A DNA stretch of 64,000 nucleotides from NCBI GenBank assembly GCA_964652155.1, contig CAZZBK010000014.1:3319-67318 (forward strand), written 5' to 3'. The notes under the pieces were generated by a model. It worked only from the letters and a program-made list of their open reading frames with translations, had not been told where the DNA came from and did not search any database. Positions 9,308-17,493 of this stretch are shown in pieces. Position 1 is the first letter of the stretch, and the number at the start of each line of letters is the position of its first letter. The position numbers and the translations under genes were made by a program. Source of the stretch: CAZZBK01 sp964652155 (GTDB lineage: Bacteria > Planctomycetota > Planctomycetia > Pirellulales > PNKZ01).

Positions 9308-11113
9308 TCAACCTTTCGATGTGAGTGTAATGACTCCGTCCCAATCGCTCGGAACGGAATGATCATGCGATGCCATGTACGACAGGAGAAACTCGCGAAC
9401 CCGATCGGCCGTGTTAAGCACTCGCAACCGCTTGCTCGCTTCAGCCCAGCGGCGGGCCAAGAACTCGTCGAGCGCCAGTTCGTATTGTACGAGATACTCA
9501 TCCGTCAGCGAGGGGTCTTCGCTCACGGGTGCGAGCAACTCATTCAGGTCGATGGTCTGCTCCATCCCATAAGGCCGCACGATGGCGACGCGGCGGACTC
9601 GGGCGACCGTCGCGGGCACGTGCGCGCGGAGCACCTGCGCCGTCGCCTCGTCGATCAGTATCGAGACGCCGAGCAGCTTGGTCATCCCCTCCTGACGCGA
9701 GGCCCGATTCACGAGCGGGCCGAACACGGTCACCTTGACCTGATCCGAAGTGCCGATTTGACCGGCAACCGCCCGACCGGTGGCGACACCGATACCCATT
9801 TGAAAGTTGGCCAACGGATGCTCGCTGCGGTGGCTCGCGGCGGCGAAGGCCTGTCCGATGGCCAAGGCCGTCTGACACGCGCGGAGCACTTTGTCGTGCT
9901 GGGGCAAGGGCCAGCCCCAGAACCCCATCGCGGCGTCCCCTTGAAAATCGCCGAAGACCCCCCCTTGATCGAGAATGTGATGTGTCGCCACACCGAGCGC
10001 CTTGCTCACGCGCTGGAGCAAGCCCAATAAGTCCCCAGCGCTCTGCTCGCTGGCGCGAGAAAAGCCGCGCAAGTCACAAAACAGCACCGATACTTCAGTC
10101 TCGCGCGGAGCAAGGATCGCTTGTGGGTCGTCGCCGCCAATCGCCTCAAGCACCGGAGGGGCAAAAAAACGACTCAGAGTCGCCTGCTTGCGCTCCAATG
10201 CCTGTGCCTGCCGCAATGAGCGAATCGTCGCAGCGACCAATTCGGTGAACTTGAGGTCCTCGCGCAAATCGTGCGGGTCGGTCGGTGTCAAATCGTCATT
10301 CACGCCATTCGGACGAGAATAATCGCGCGCAAACGTGCCCGACACGTACAGCACCCAACCGGGCCGATGGGGCACGAGCACCGGCGTGCAGTACGCCCAA
10401 TCGACATTGTCGACCATGGTGAACGACTCTTGCGTCCGCTCGCGAATCCGATTCCAGACATGCAGCACGCTTTGCGACTGCTCGATGGCCGTGCGAACAA
10501 GCCGTTGGCTGGGATGAAAGTCGCCGCTAATCATGCGTCGGCGATCCCAATGCAAGACCTCGAACTGCCCTAGCGGGTCATGCGAGTTGCGGTGCGAGAC
10601 AAACGCGACGGTGTCGGCGCGGCGAATACCCGAAAGGAGCAGTTGCACGATCCGCGCGAACAATTCACGATCGTCACCGGAGGAGCGAATCACCTCGGGT
10701 AGCCGGGTCAACACTTCGAGCCGTTCGTCGCTGTTGCGGAAAGGCAACTTGTGCAAGTACTGTGCGCTAAACGATTGCTCCTCGACGGGCCCTGCGGAGT
10801 CGCTGCTCGGTTGGACTTGGTCGCCAACGAGAGTGATGGTGGTCTGCCCGATGACAAAATTCTCGCCGGGTTGGAGGTCGACGGCCAACCGTTCGCGCCC
10901 CTGGTGGAAGAGTGGATTAAGGGAGTTTTCCAGTCGGCGAATGCGGAGCAACCGGCCATCCCAGTCGGCTTCAACATGCGCGCGCGACACAAATTCGTCC
11001 CAAGCGACGCTCCACTCGCCAGCAGCGCGACCGATGACGAGTTTGTCACCCAGACGCAACGGACGGCGCCAGCGCTGCTGCGATTGTGTCCCTTGCGCGA
11101 TGAGCTCAGCCAA
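9308..11113 (-). CDS. FHA-GAF-class III adenylate/guanylate cyclase
   Basis: 601 aa cytoplasmic signalling protein. Residues about 20-100 are an FHA domain (KLVIGRAAG, FVSRAHVEA, FVIGQTTITL) expected to bind phosphothreonine. Residues about 120-300 look like GAF. Residues about 335-500 are a class III cyclase catalytic domain: VSVLFCDLRGFSRASEQ and GDFQGDAAMGFWG supply the two metal-binding Asp, and VFGPLVNRASR the transition-state Asn/Arg pair. The start used is TTG 11113; the same frame stays open further upstream into the neighbouring gene, through a segment (LHGRPALAEL) that reads like coding sequence, so the true start may be earlier. Output is probably cAMP, not proven. Confidence 0.88.
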   Translation of the reverse strand: MAELIAQGTQSQQRWRRPLRLGDKLVIGRAAGEWSVAWDEFVSRAHVEADWDGRLLRIRRLENSLNPLFHQGRERLAVDLQPGENFVIGQTTITLVGDQVQPSSDSAGPVEEQSFSAQYLHKLPFRNSDERLEVLTRLPEVIRSSGDDRELFARIVQLLLSGIRRADTVAFVSHRNSHDPLGQFEVLHWDRRRMISGDFHPSQRLVRTAIEQSQSVLHVWNRIRERTQESFTMVDNVDWAYCTPVLVPHRPGWVLYVSGTFARDYSRPNGVNDDLTPTDPHDLREDLKFTELVAATIRSLRQAQALERKQATLSRFFAPPVLEAIGGDDPQAILAPRETEVSVLFCDLRGFSRASEQSAGDLLGLLQRVSKALGVATHHILDQGGVFGDFQGDAAMGFWGWPLPQHDKVLRACQTALAIGQAFAAASHRSEHPLANFQMGIGVATGRAVAGQIGTSDQVKVTVFGPLVNRASRQEGMTKLLGVSILIDEATAQVLRAHVPATVARVRRVAIVRPYGMEQTIDLNELLAPVSEDPSLTDEYLVQYELALDEFLARRWAEASKRLRVLNTADRVREFLLSYMASHDHSVPSDWDGVITLTSKG

Positions 11114-11151
11114 GGCAGGGCGTCCGTGTAGAGCTTGAAAAGTCCGTCGTG

Positions 11152-12570
11152 CTACGGTGCCGCGAAGCAGTAGACCGCCGCTTCGGTGCGAATGTAGACG
11201 CGTCCGTCAGCCACGACCGGCGTGGCCACCGAGCGTTCGGCAAAATCGTGTTGATCGATCAATTCCCACTCGCGTCCCGCGCGGATGACACTGAGCATGC
11301 CGCGCTCGCTGAGCATGTAGATTTTGCCATCAGCGGCCACCGGCGAGGCATAATATCCGCCCGTCCCTGCCGTGCGGGCTGTGCGTAGCAATTTGCCGCT
11401 GAGCGCGTCGAGCGTCGTGACGATACCTCCGTCCTTGACCATGTAGTACACGTCGCCATAAACCAACGGGCTCGACACATAGGGAATCCCCTTGTCGTAC
11501 TGCCAGACGACATGCGGCGGGGCCGACAGGGACTCGCCGGGGCGAATGGCCGCCACGGTATTGCGAGCCAACTCGAACACGCGGGCGTACTTGACCCACT
11601 CGGAGTGATCGAGTCCCTTGTCCTGATTCAGATCGATGCGGTAGAAGCGGTCGAGTACGTCCTTGTTATCAACCTCCGAGCGCGTCAGCTTGCCATCTTT
11701 GTCTTTGTCCCATTGCTTGATCGCCACATCCCAGGGTTCCATCGAAAGCCGCGCGGTGGTATCTCCGCCCGGAGACCAGGTCGCCACGTACAATAGCCCG
11801 TTGGCGATGATCGGCGTCGTGTTCACAATTCGGGCGAAGCCATCGAGGCTCCAGATTTGCTTGCCGGTTTGCAGATCATAGCTGGCCAACTGCAACGCCC
11901 CGGCGACAATCACCTGCTTACCGTGGGGCGTGTTCCAGATGACGGGCGTGGCGTAACTGCGAGTAAAGCCATCGCGCGATGTTTGCCAAAGGGTCTTGCC
12001 TGTCGCCGGGTCGACACAGAGCAAGAAACTGTTGAGATCGTGATCCTCATTAAGCAGCAACTTGCCATCGACGAGCACGGGTGAGCTCGACGACCCGAAC
12101 TCATCTTGGAATGGACCGAACTCGCGCTGCCAGACGATCTGCCCCTGGAGATCGTAGGCGATGAGCCCGTAGCTGCCGAAGAACGCATAGACCCGTTGGC
12201 CATCGCAGGCGACCGTTGACGACGCCGGGCTATTGGTCGGATGGAACGGCTCGACTCGCGTGTTGGGAATGGTATGCGACCAGCGGACGCGACCGGTCGC
12301 ACGGTCGAGCGCCACGGTGGCGAGCTTCTTGTCGCCGTCATAGGTGGTCAGATAGACCGCAGCACCATGAACGCACGGCGATGAGTGCCCCGGCGCAAGT
12401 GACTGCTTCCAGACGAGTGCAGAGGGTTTGTTGAACGAGCTGGGGTAAGACGCCTTGTCGGCCGCAATCCCTTGATCGCCGCGAAAATAGACGGGCCCCT
12501 CGGCTGCGCCGGCCGTCAGGCAACCTAGGAGCGTCAACCAACTAAACGTCGCTCGCATCACCATGGACAT
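11152..12570 (-). CDS. Secreted PQQ-type beta-propeller protein with two EF-hand loops
   Basis: 472 aa with a Sec signal (residues 5-23). The body is an outer-membrane BamB/PQQ-like propeller: repeated blades with ATGRVRWSHTIP, LQGQIVWQREFG, ATGKTLWQTSRDG, TGKQIWSLDGF and SGKLLRTARTAG. Between blades, at about residues 286-322, sit two canonical 12-residue EF-hand loops, DKDKDGKLTRSE and DLNQDKGLDHSE, implying calcium binding. No PQQ-dependent dehydrogenase catalytic motif was recognised, so it is more likely a binding/scaffold protein. It is 38 bases upstream of the cyclase gene, same strand, and the cyclase frame extends into its end. Confidence 0.87.
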   Translation of the reverse strand: MSMVMRATFSWLTLLGCLTAGAAEGPVYFRGDQGIAADKASYPSSFNKPSALVWKQSLAPGHSSPCVHGAAVYLTTYDGDKKLATVALDRATGRVRWSHTIPNTRVEPFHPTNSPASSTVACDGQRVYAFFGSYGLIAYDLQGQIVWQREFGPFQDEFGSSSSPVLVDGKLLLNEDHDLNSFLLCVDPATGKTLWQTSRDGFTRSYATPVIWNTPHGKQVIVAGALQLASYDLQTGKQIWSLDGFARIVNTTPIIANGLLYVATWSPGGDTTARLSMEPWDVAIKQWDKDKDGKLTRSEVDNKDVLDRFYRIDLNQDKGLDHSEWVKYARVFELARNTVAAIRPGESLSAPPHVVWQYDKGIPYVSSPLVYGDVYYMVKDGGIVTTLDALSGKLLRTARTAGTGGYYASPVAADGKIYMLSERGMLSVIRAGREWELIDQHDFAERSVATPVVADGRVYIRTEAAVYCFAAP

Positions 12571-12877
12571 GACCGTCCCTCAGCGTGGTAAAGTGCTTTT
12601 CATCAACGACATCATGATACGATGAACGACACGGCAAGGGAACCAGAGTTGTCCCGCTTGCTGGACATGCCATGACTTTGATTTCTACCACGACAATTGC
12701 GATCCCTAAAATCGACAGCCTGTGAAACCTACGTTTCGGACCGCGTGACGACTGTCTCGGGATTGGGTGCCTCAAAAACGATCGCAGTGCATGGCGACTC
12801 TTGACCTCGCCACTTCAACCGACCAAGCTGAAAGGGTCGCTCACCCCTTCCTACCATGCGTCTCGCCAGGATCACCG
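12571..12877. other. Divergent intergenic region, nothing recognised
   Basis: 307 bases between the divergent propeller and DUF1080 genes. It must hold both promoters, but no convincing -35/-10 pair, tRNA or repeat was seen. An in-frame upstream extension of the DUF1080 gene to 12767 exists but would place 37 residues before a normal signal peptide and is rejected. Confidence 0.5.
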
Positions 12878-14017
12878 ATGAATTGCTCACGCCCCCTCGC
12901 CTTGTTGTTTGCACTTTGTCTCGTCGCCTCGCCGCTGCTAGGGCAAGAGCCCACGGGGGCCAAGCTCAATCTGTTCAACGGGAAAAATCTGGATGGCTGG
13001 GTCGTGACCGACTGCAAGGTCGGGGTCGAGAACGGCGCACTCGTGTTGCAGGAGGGAGACGGACTGGTTCGCTCGCATCATCAGTACAAAGATTTTGTGC
13101 TTGAACTCGATTGGAAGGCCCGCAAGAGCGAGATGTACGACTCGGGCATATATATTCGAGGCGAGCTGCCCGTCGCGCCGCGTAAATGGCCCACCAAGTA
13201 CCAGATCAATCTCAAGCAGGGATTCGAGGGGAACGTGACCTCGATCAAGCCGGCGGCCAGCACGGGGCTGATCAAGCCCGGCGAGTGGAACCACTTTAAG
13301 ATCACGGTCATTGGCAAGACAGCCGCGATGGAGATCAACGGCAAACCGGCTTGGAAGACCGATCAGGTCGAGCAGCCGAGCGGTTACATCGGTTTTCAGG
13401 CCGAGGTGCCGCTGGGTGGGCAGTTCGAGTTCAAGAACATCGCAATCACAGAGCTCGGCCACGCCGCGCTGTTCAATGGCCGTGATTTGAGCGGCTGGGT
13501 CGGCGCGGGGGCCGACGCCAAATTGTGCTGGCAGGTCGAAGACGGCGCGATCAAGTGCACCGGTGCCAAGGGACCTTGGCTGCGCAGCGAAAAGGAATAC
13601 GGCGATTTTAATCTGCGGCTCGAGTATCGCGTGCTCGAAGGAGGCAACTCGGGCGTGTTCATTCGCGTGCCCGAGGATGGCAATCATCATGGGCCCAAGT
13701 CAGGCATCGAGATCCAGGCGCTCGACGACGCCTCGCCGCGCTACAAGACTCTCAAGGCGTATCAGTACAGCGCCAGCATGTATGATTTTGTGGGTGCCGA
13801 GCCGCGGGTCTCACGAGCGGCGGGCGAATGGAACACACTCGAGATTAACTGTCGCGGCCAGCACTACACGATCGTGCATAACGGCGTGCGCGTGGTTGAG
13901 ACCAGCGCGGAACAGATTCCGTTGCTCAACGAGCGCCGGTTGAGTGGCTTTCTCGGCTTGCAGAATCACAGTGAGGCGGTGTGGTTTCGCAATGTGCGCG
14001 TAGGCGACGCGATGTGA
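12878..14017 (+). CDS. Secreted two-domain DUF1080 (3-keto-disaccharide hydrolase) protein
   Basis: 379 aa from ATG 12878, chosen because it begins a Sec signal peptide ending near GQEPTG. Two tandem DUF1080 jelly-roll domains follow: the first from LNLFNGKNLDGWVV, with SGIYIRGELPV; the second from AALFNGRDLSGWVG, with SGVFIRVPEDG, GIEIQALDD and the final GFLGLQNHSEAVWFRNV that is diagnostic for the family. DUF1080 proteins act on 3-keto-glycosides made by Gfo/Idh/MocA-type oxidoreductases, and are greatly expanded in planctomycetes. It stands alone between a divergent and a convergent gene. Confidence 0.93.
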   Translation: MNCSRPLALLFALCLVASPLLGQEPTGAKLNLFNGKNLDGWVVTDCKVGVENGALVLQEGDGLVRSHHQYKDFVLELDWKARKSEMYDSGIYIRGELPVAPRKWPTKYQINLKQGFEGNVTSIKPAASTGLIKPGEWNHFKITVIGKTAAMEINGKPAWKTDQVEQPSGYIGFQAEVPLGGQFEFKNIAITELGHAALFNGRDLSGWVGAGADAKLCWQVEDGAIKCTGAKGPWLRSEKEYGDFNLRLEYRVLEGGNSGVFIRVPEDGNHHGPKSGIEIQALDDASPRYKTLKAYQYSASMYDFVGAEPRVSRAAGEWNTLEINCRGQHYTIVHNGVRVVETSAEQIPLLNERRLSGFLGLQNHSEAVWFRNVRVGDAM

Positions 14018-14058
14018 CGAGCCACGCGCGTCCACAGAATTGCCGCATCAAACACAAC

Positions 14059-14101
14059 GAGCGGCGACGCGAACCCGAATTGGAGGTTCGCGCCACCGCT
14101 C
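14059..14101. terminator. Stem-loop between convergent genes (likely bidirectional terminator)
   Basis: The arms GAGCGG...CGCGAACC (14059-14075) and GGTTCGCG...CCGCTC (14085-14101) form 6 + 8 base pairs separated by a three-base mismatch, with a nine-base loop. It sits midway between the ends of the DUF1080 gene and the HU gene, which converge. No long T-run is adjacent, so termination is inferred from position; it could also be a copy of a dispersed palindromic repeat. Confidence 0.5.
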
Positions 14102-14148
14102 GCTTGAATGTGTTCGTTTGCGAAGGGCCACACCCCACGCCAACAAGC

Positions 14149-14490
14149 TTAGACAAAACCCTTGAGCTGCTTGAGCGCCAGGACCTTGACCTTGGTCGAA
14201 GCCGGCTTGGCCGGGTAGTCGCGGAATTGACCCTTGTTGAAGGGATCAGGAACATTCTTGCGAGCCGGCTTGGCCGGGACCTTGCGCTTGACGATCTTGA
14301 GCAGGCCAGGAACCTGGAACACGCCCGGACCCTTGTTGCTCAGCGCCTTCTTGATTTCGTTTTGCAGGGCATCGAACACGCCGGCGACTTCCTTCTTCGA
14401 CAAGCCAGTCGCTTCGGCGATGCTCGCCATGACTTCGCTTTTCGACGGAGCCTTGGGTTTCTTGCCCGCTGCAGGTGCTGCTTTCGCCAT
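14149..14490 (-). CDS. HU-family DNA-binding protein
   Basis: 113 aa nucleoid protein. After a short Ala/Lys/Pro-rich leader (residues 2-15) the HU/IHF fold follows: SKSEVMASIAEATGLSKKEV, GVFDALQNEIKKAL, then the beta-arm region GPGVFQVPGLLKIVKRKVPAKPARKN and a C-terminal helix-like tail. It is about 20 residues longer than E. coli HU because of the leader and a changed arm, as in other planctomycete HU-like proteins. A strong ribosome binding site (complement of CCTCCTT, 14501-14507) lies just upstream, consistent with high expression. Confidence 0.92.
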   Translation of the reverse strand: MAKAAPAAGKKPKAPSKSEVMASIAEATGLSKKEVAGVFDALQNEIKKALSNKGPGVFQVPGLLKIVKRKVPAKPARKNVPDPFNKGQFRDYPAKPASTKVKVLALKQLKGFV

Positions 14491-14500
14491 TGGTGACCAT

Positions 14501-14507
14501 CCTCCTT
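14501..14507 (-). promoter_or_regulatory. Strong Shine-Dalgarno of the HU gene
   Basis: AAGGAGG on the minus strand, ending ten bases before the ATG at 14490. It is one of the best SD matches in the window, where many genes have weak sites. Confidence 0.75.
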
Positions 14508-14811
14508 GGGAGCCTCAAAAAAAGCCAAAAACACGTGTCCTTCCGTATAAGTTGGACGGGTGAATTAAAATCAAAGGGGCTGAAAATGCAACCTCAATCG
14601 TGACAAAATGCGGAAAAATCGCGGATTTAGTCCACAGAGACACGTTTTCTCCCGAAAAACACACATTTTGATCTCGATTCGAGCCGCCGTCTGACGCCAC
14701 TCGCTGCACGCCCAGCGCCCCACCGCGGCGTGCCGATTATGCTAGAAGTCAGATTCTGACCAGCCGGCGAATGGTTCGTGCGGCGGCATTCGAGCACTTG
14801 TTGGGCGACGC
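14508..14811. other. Divergent intergenic region between HU and the GH63-like gene
   Basis: About 300 bases, noticeably A/T-rich near the HU gene. It contains the proposed HU promoter (14545-14574). No RNA gene or repeat was recognised in the rest; the promoter of the rightward glucosidase gene was not identified. Confidence 0.5.
14545..14574 (-). promoter_or_regulatory. Candidate sigma-70-type promoter of the HU gene
   Basis: On the minus strand a TTGATT -35 (14569-14574) is followed after 18 bases by a TTATAC -10 (14545-14550). This would give a 5' leader of roughly 45 bases before the SD. Match to consensus is moderate; assigned by eye. Confidence 0.4.
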
Positions 14812-17487
14812 ATGCTGACCTCTGAACACGCACGCCTTGCGGAAATTTATGACGACGCGCACTCTTGGCGCCGTTGGGGGCCGTACGTGGGCGATCGCGC
14901 TTGGGCCACCGTGCGCGAAGACTACAGTGCCAATGGCGAGGCTTGGACCTATTTGCCGCACGATCTGGCGCGCAGTAAAGCCTATCGCTGGGGAGAGGAC
15001 GGCATCGCCGCGCTGTGCGATCGCTATCAGTTACTCGTCTGTGCCCCGGCTTTTTGGAACGAGCGCGATCCGTTTCTCAAGGAACGGCTCTTCGGCGTCA
15101 CGCCGCTCGAGGGCAATCACGGCGAAGACGTCAAAGAGTACTACTTTTACCTCGACAACACGCCAACGCACTCGTACATGCGGGCGCTCTACAAATATCC
15201 GCAGCGAGAGTTTCCCTATCGGCGGCTCGTGGAGGAGAATCAACGCCGCGCCGGCCAGGGGCTCGAGTACGAACTGCTCGACACGGGCGTGTTTGACGAG
15301 GACCGCTACTTCGATATCTTCATCGAGTACGCCAAAGTCGACTGCGAAGACATTTGCGTGCGCATCACCGCGATCAATCGTGGCCCCGACGCCGCGCCGC
15401 TGCACATCGTGCCGCAACTCTGGTTTCGCAACACGTGGGAATGGGACCGCGCGCTGTGCAACGCGCCGCTCATTGCCGTCGGTCCTAGTGGTCACGGTTA
15501 TGTCAGCCTGCTCGCCGACGACCAGGGGCACGAAGCGCTGCCGACCGTACCGGGGCATTACACGCTCGGCCCACGGGTGCTCTACGCTCAAGCGGGTAGC
15601 GAACTGTTGTTCACGAACAACGAGACCAACGCGCCGCGGGTGTACGGCCCGGAAATTGCCAGCCGCACGCCGTTCGTCAAGGATACCTTTCATCGCCACG
15701 TGGTCAACCACGAGAACTGCACCAATCCGGCGAGGCAAGGGACCAAAGCGGCGCTGCACTACGATTTTCCGTCGGTGAAGAGCGGCGGCAGCGTCACGGT
15801 GCTGCTGCGACTCTCGCCGCACACGAACCTGGTCGACCCGTTGGCGATTGTCGAGCCGACGTTGGCACAGCGCAAGCAAGAGGCGGACGAGTTCTACGCG
15901 CACTTGGCCCCGGCCGGTGCCAGCGACGATGAACGCAACATCCAGCGTCAAGCGCTCTCCGGCCTGCTCTGGAACAAGCAGTGTTATATCTTTGACGTGG
16001 CGCAGTGGCTCGACGGTCAGGATGGCCCGTTGCCGAGCGATCCGCGTCGTCGCACGATTCGCAATGCCCATTGGCGGCACCTGAATTCGCTGCGCGTGAT
16101 GAGCTTGCCCGACAAATGGGAGTACCCTTGGTTTGCGGCCTGGGATTCGGCGTTTCACTGCGTGGCATTGGCGCTGGTTGATCCGCAATACGCGAAAGAT
16201 CAACTGCGCGACTTGCTCTTCGAGCAATTTCAGCACCCCAACGGACAACTACCGGCCTACGAGTGGGAATACTCGGACATGAACCCGCCGGTCCACGCCT
16301 GGGCCGTGTGGCGCGTGTACAACATGGCGCGCATTCGCACGGGTCGCGCCGACCGCGCGTTTCTGGAAGCGTGTTTTCACAAGCTATTACTCAACTTCAC
16401 CTGGTGGATCAACAAGGTCGACAGCTCGGGGAACAACATCTTCGAGGGTGGCTTCCTGGGGCTCGACAACATCACGGTCGTCGATCGCAGTCGCGAGTGT
16501 CAGGATGGGTCGGTGCTCGAACAGTCGGACGCCACCGGTTGGATGGGCATGTTCTCGCTGAACATGATGCGTATCGCGCTCGAACTGGCCAAGGAAAACA
16601 GCGTCTACGAGGGACTCGCCACAAAGTTCTTCCAGCATTACATCTACATTGCCTCGGCGATGAAGCACATGGGGGGCCGCGATTATCAGCTCTGGGACGA
16701 GCGCGACGGATTCTTCTATGACGTACTTCAGTATCCGGACGGCGGCTTTCACAAGTTTCGCGTCCGTTCGCTCGTGGGCCTGATTCCGCTGTTCGCCGTC
16801 GAGCGGATCGAGGCTAACTGGATCGAGCCCTTCCAGCAGTTCAGCGGCTGCATGGAATGGTTCCTGACCCACCGCGCCAGCCTCGCACAGGGAGTTGTGC
16901 AGCGCGTCGAGCGAGACGGACAGGTGACCTATGTGCTCACGATCGTCAACGCAGAGCAGTTGGAGCGGATCCTCAATCGAGTCTGGGATCCCAGCGAGTT
17001 CCTCTCGCCCTACGGAGTTCGCAGCCTTTCGAAGGCGCATCGGGACGAACCGTTTATCTGGAACGGACTGAGCGTCAACTACGAACCGGCCGAGGCGGTG
17101 GCGAAACTCAAGGGGGGTAACTCGAACTGGCGCGGCCCGATCTGGTTCCCCACCAGCTTCTTGCTGATCGAGTCGCTACGTAAACTCGGCAAAGCATATG
17201 GCGGCGACTTCCGCATTGCGACGCCGCAGCACCACGCCAGCAACCCGACCTTTCAGGAGTTGGCCGAAGACTTGGCCGAGCGACTCATTTGCATCTTTCG
17301 CCGCGATGCGTCGGGCCGACGCGCCGTGTATGGCGCGACCGAGACGTTCCAAAGCAACCCGCACTGGCGTGATTTGATCTTGTTCTACGAGTATTTCCAC
17401 GCCGACGACGGCGCGGGGCTGGGGGCCTCGCATCAGACCGGCTGGACCGCGCTCGTCGCCTCGCTGATTGACGAGTGGCGGAAATAA
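14812..17487 (+). CDS. GH63-like glucosidase (MGH1-type glycoside hydrolase)
   Basis: 891 aa, cytoplasmic by lack of signal peptide. The N-terminal half is a beta-rich domain (RWGPYVGDRAWATVREDYS, then FLKERLFGVTPLEGNHGEDVKEYYFYLDNTP); from about residue 420 an (alpha/alpha)6 barrel follows with EYPWFAAWDSAFHCVALALVD, whose WDSAF motif holds the presumed catalytic acid, and near the end GNSNWRGPIWFP with FLLIESL and an RDLILFYEYFHADDGAGLG stretch. This is the pattern of the large bacterial COG-type glucosidases related to GH63/GH15. Probably hydrolyses an alpha-glucosyl linkage in a storage or compatible-solute sugar; substrate not determined. Ends six bases from the convergent sulfatase gene. 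Confidence 0.85.
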   Translation: MLTSEHARLAEIYDDAHSWRRWGPYVGDRAWATVREDYSANGEAWTYLPHDLARSKAYRWGEDGIAALCDRYQLLVCAPAFWNERDPFLKERLFGVTPLEGNHGEDVKEYYFYLDNTPTHSYMRALYKYPQREFPYRRLVEENQRRAGQGLEYELLDTGVFDEDRYFDIFIEYAKVDCEDICVRITAINRGPDAAPLHIVPQLWFRNTWEWDRALCNAPLIAVGPSGHGYVSLLADDQGHEALPTVPGHYTLGPRVLYAQAGSELLFTNNETNAPRVYGPEIASRTPFVKDTFHRHVVNHENCTNPARQGTKAALHYDFPSVKSGGSVTVLLRLSPHTNLVDPLAIVEPTLAQRKQEADEFYAHLAPAGASDDERNIQRQALSGLLWNKQCYIFDVAQWLDGQDGPLPSDPRRRTIRNAHWRHLNSLRVMSLPDKWEYPWFAAWDSAFHCVALALVDPQYAKDQLRDLLFEQFQHPNGQLPAYEWEYSDMNPPVHAWAVWRVYNMARIRTGRADRAFLEACFHKLLLNFTWWINKVDSSGNNIFEGGFLGLDNITVVDRSRECQDGSVLEQSDATGWMGMFSLNMMRIALELAKENSVYEGLATKFFQHYIYIASAMKHMGGRDYQLWDERDGFFYDVLQYPDGGFHKFRVRSLVGLIPLFAVERIEANWIEPFQQFSGCMEWFLTHRASLAQGVVQRVERDGQVTYVLTIVNAEQLERILNRVWDPSEFLSPYGVRSLSKAHRDEPFIWNGLSVNYEPAEAVAKLKGGNSNWRGPIWFPTSFLLIESLRKLGKAYGGDFRIATPQHHASNPTFQELAEDLAERLICIFRRDASGRRAVYGATETFQSNPHWRDLILFYEYFHADDGAGLGASHQTGWTALVASLIDEWRK

Positions 17488-17493
17488 CCGTGC

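Noticed and set aside
8813..10030. 405-residue plus-strand ORF
   Set aside because: Antisense shadow of the dehydrogenase and cyclase genes, whose motifs are on the minus strand.
12571..12877. tRNA or small RNA gene
   Set aside because: No cloverleaf or T-loop GGTTCRA motif was found here or in the other intergenic spaces.
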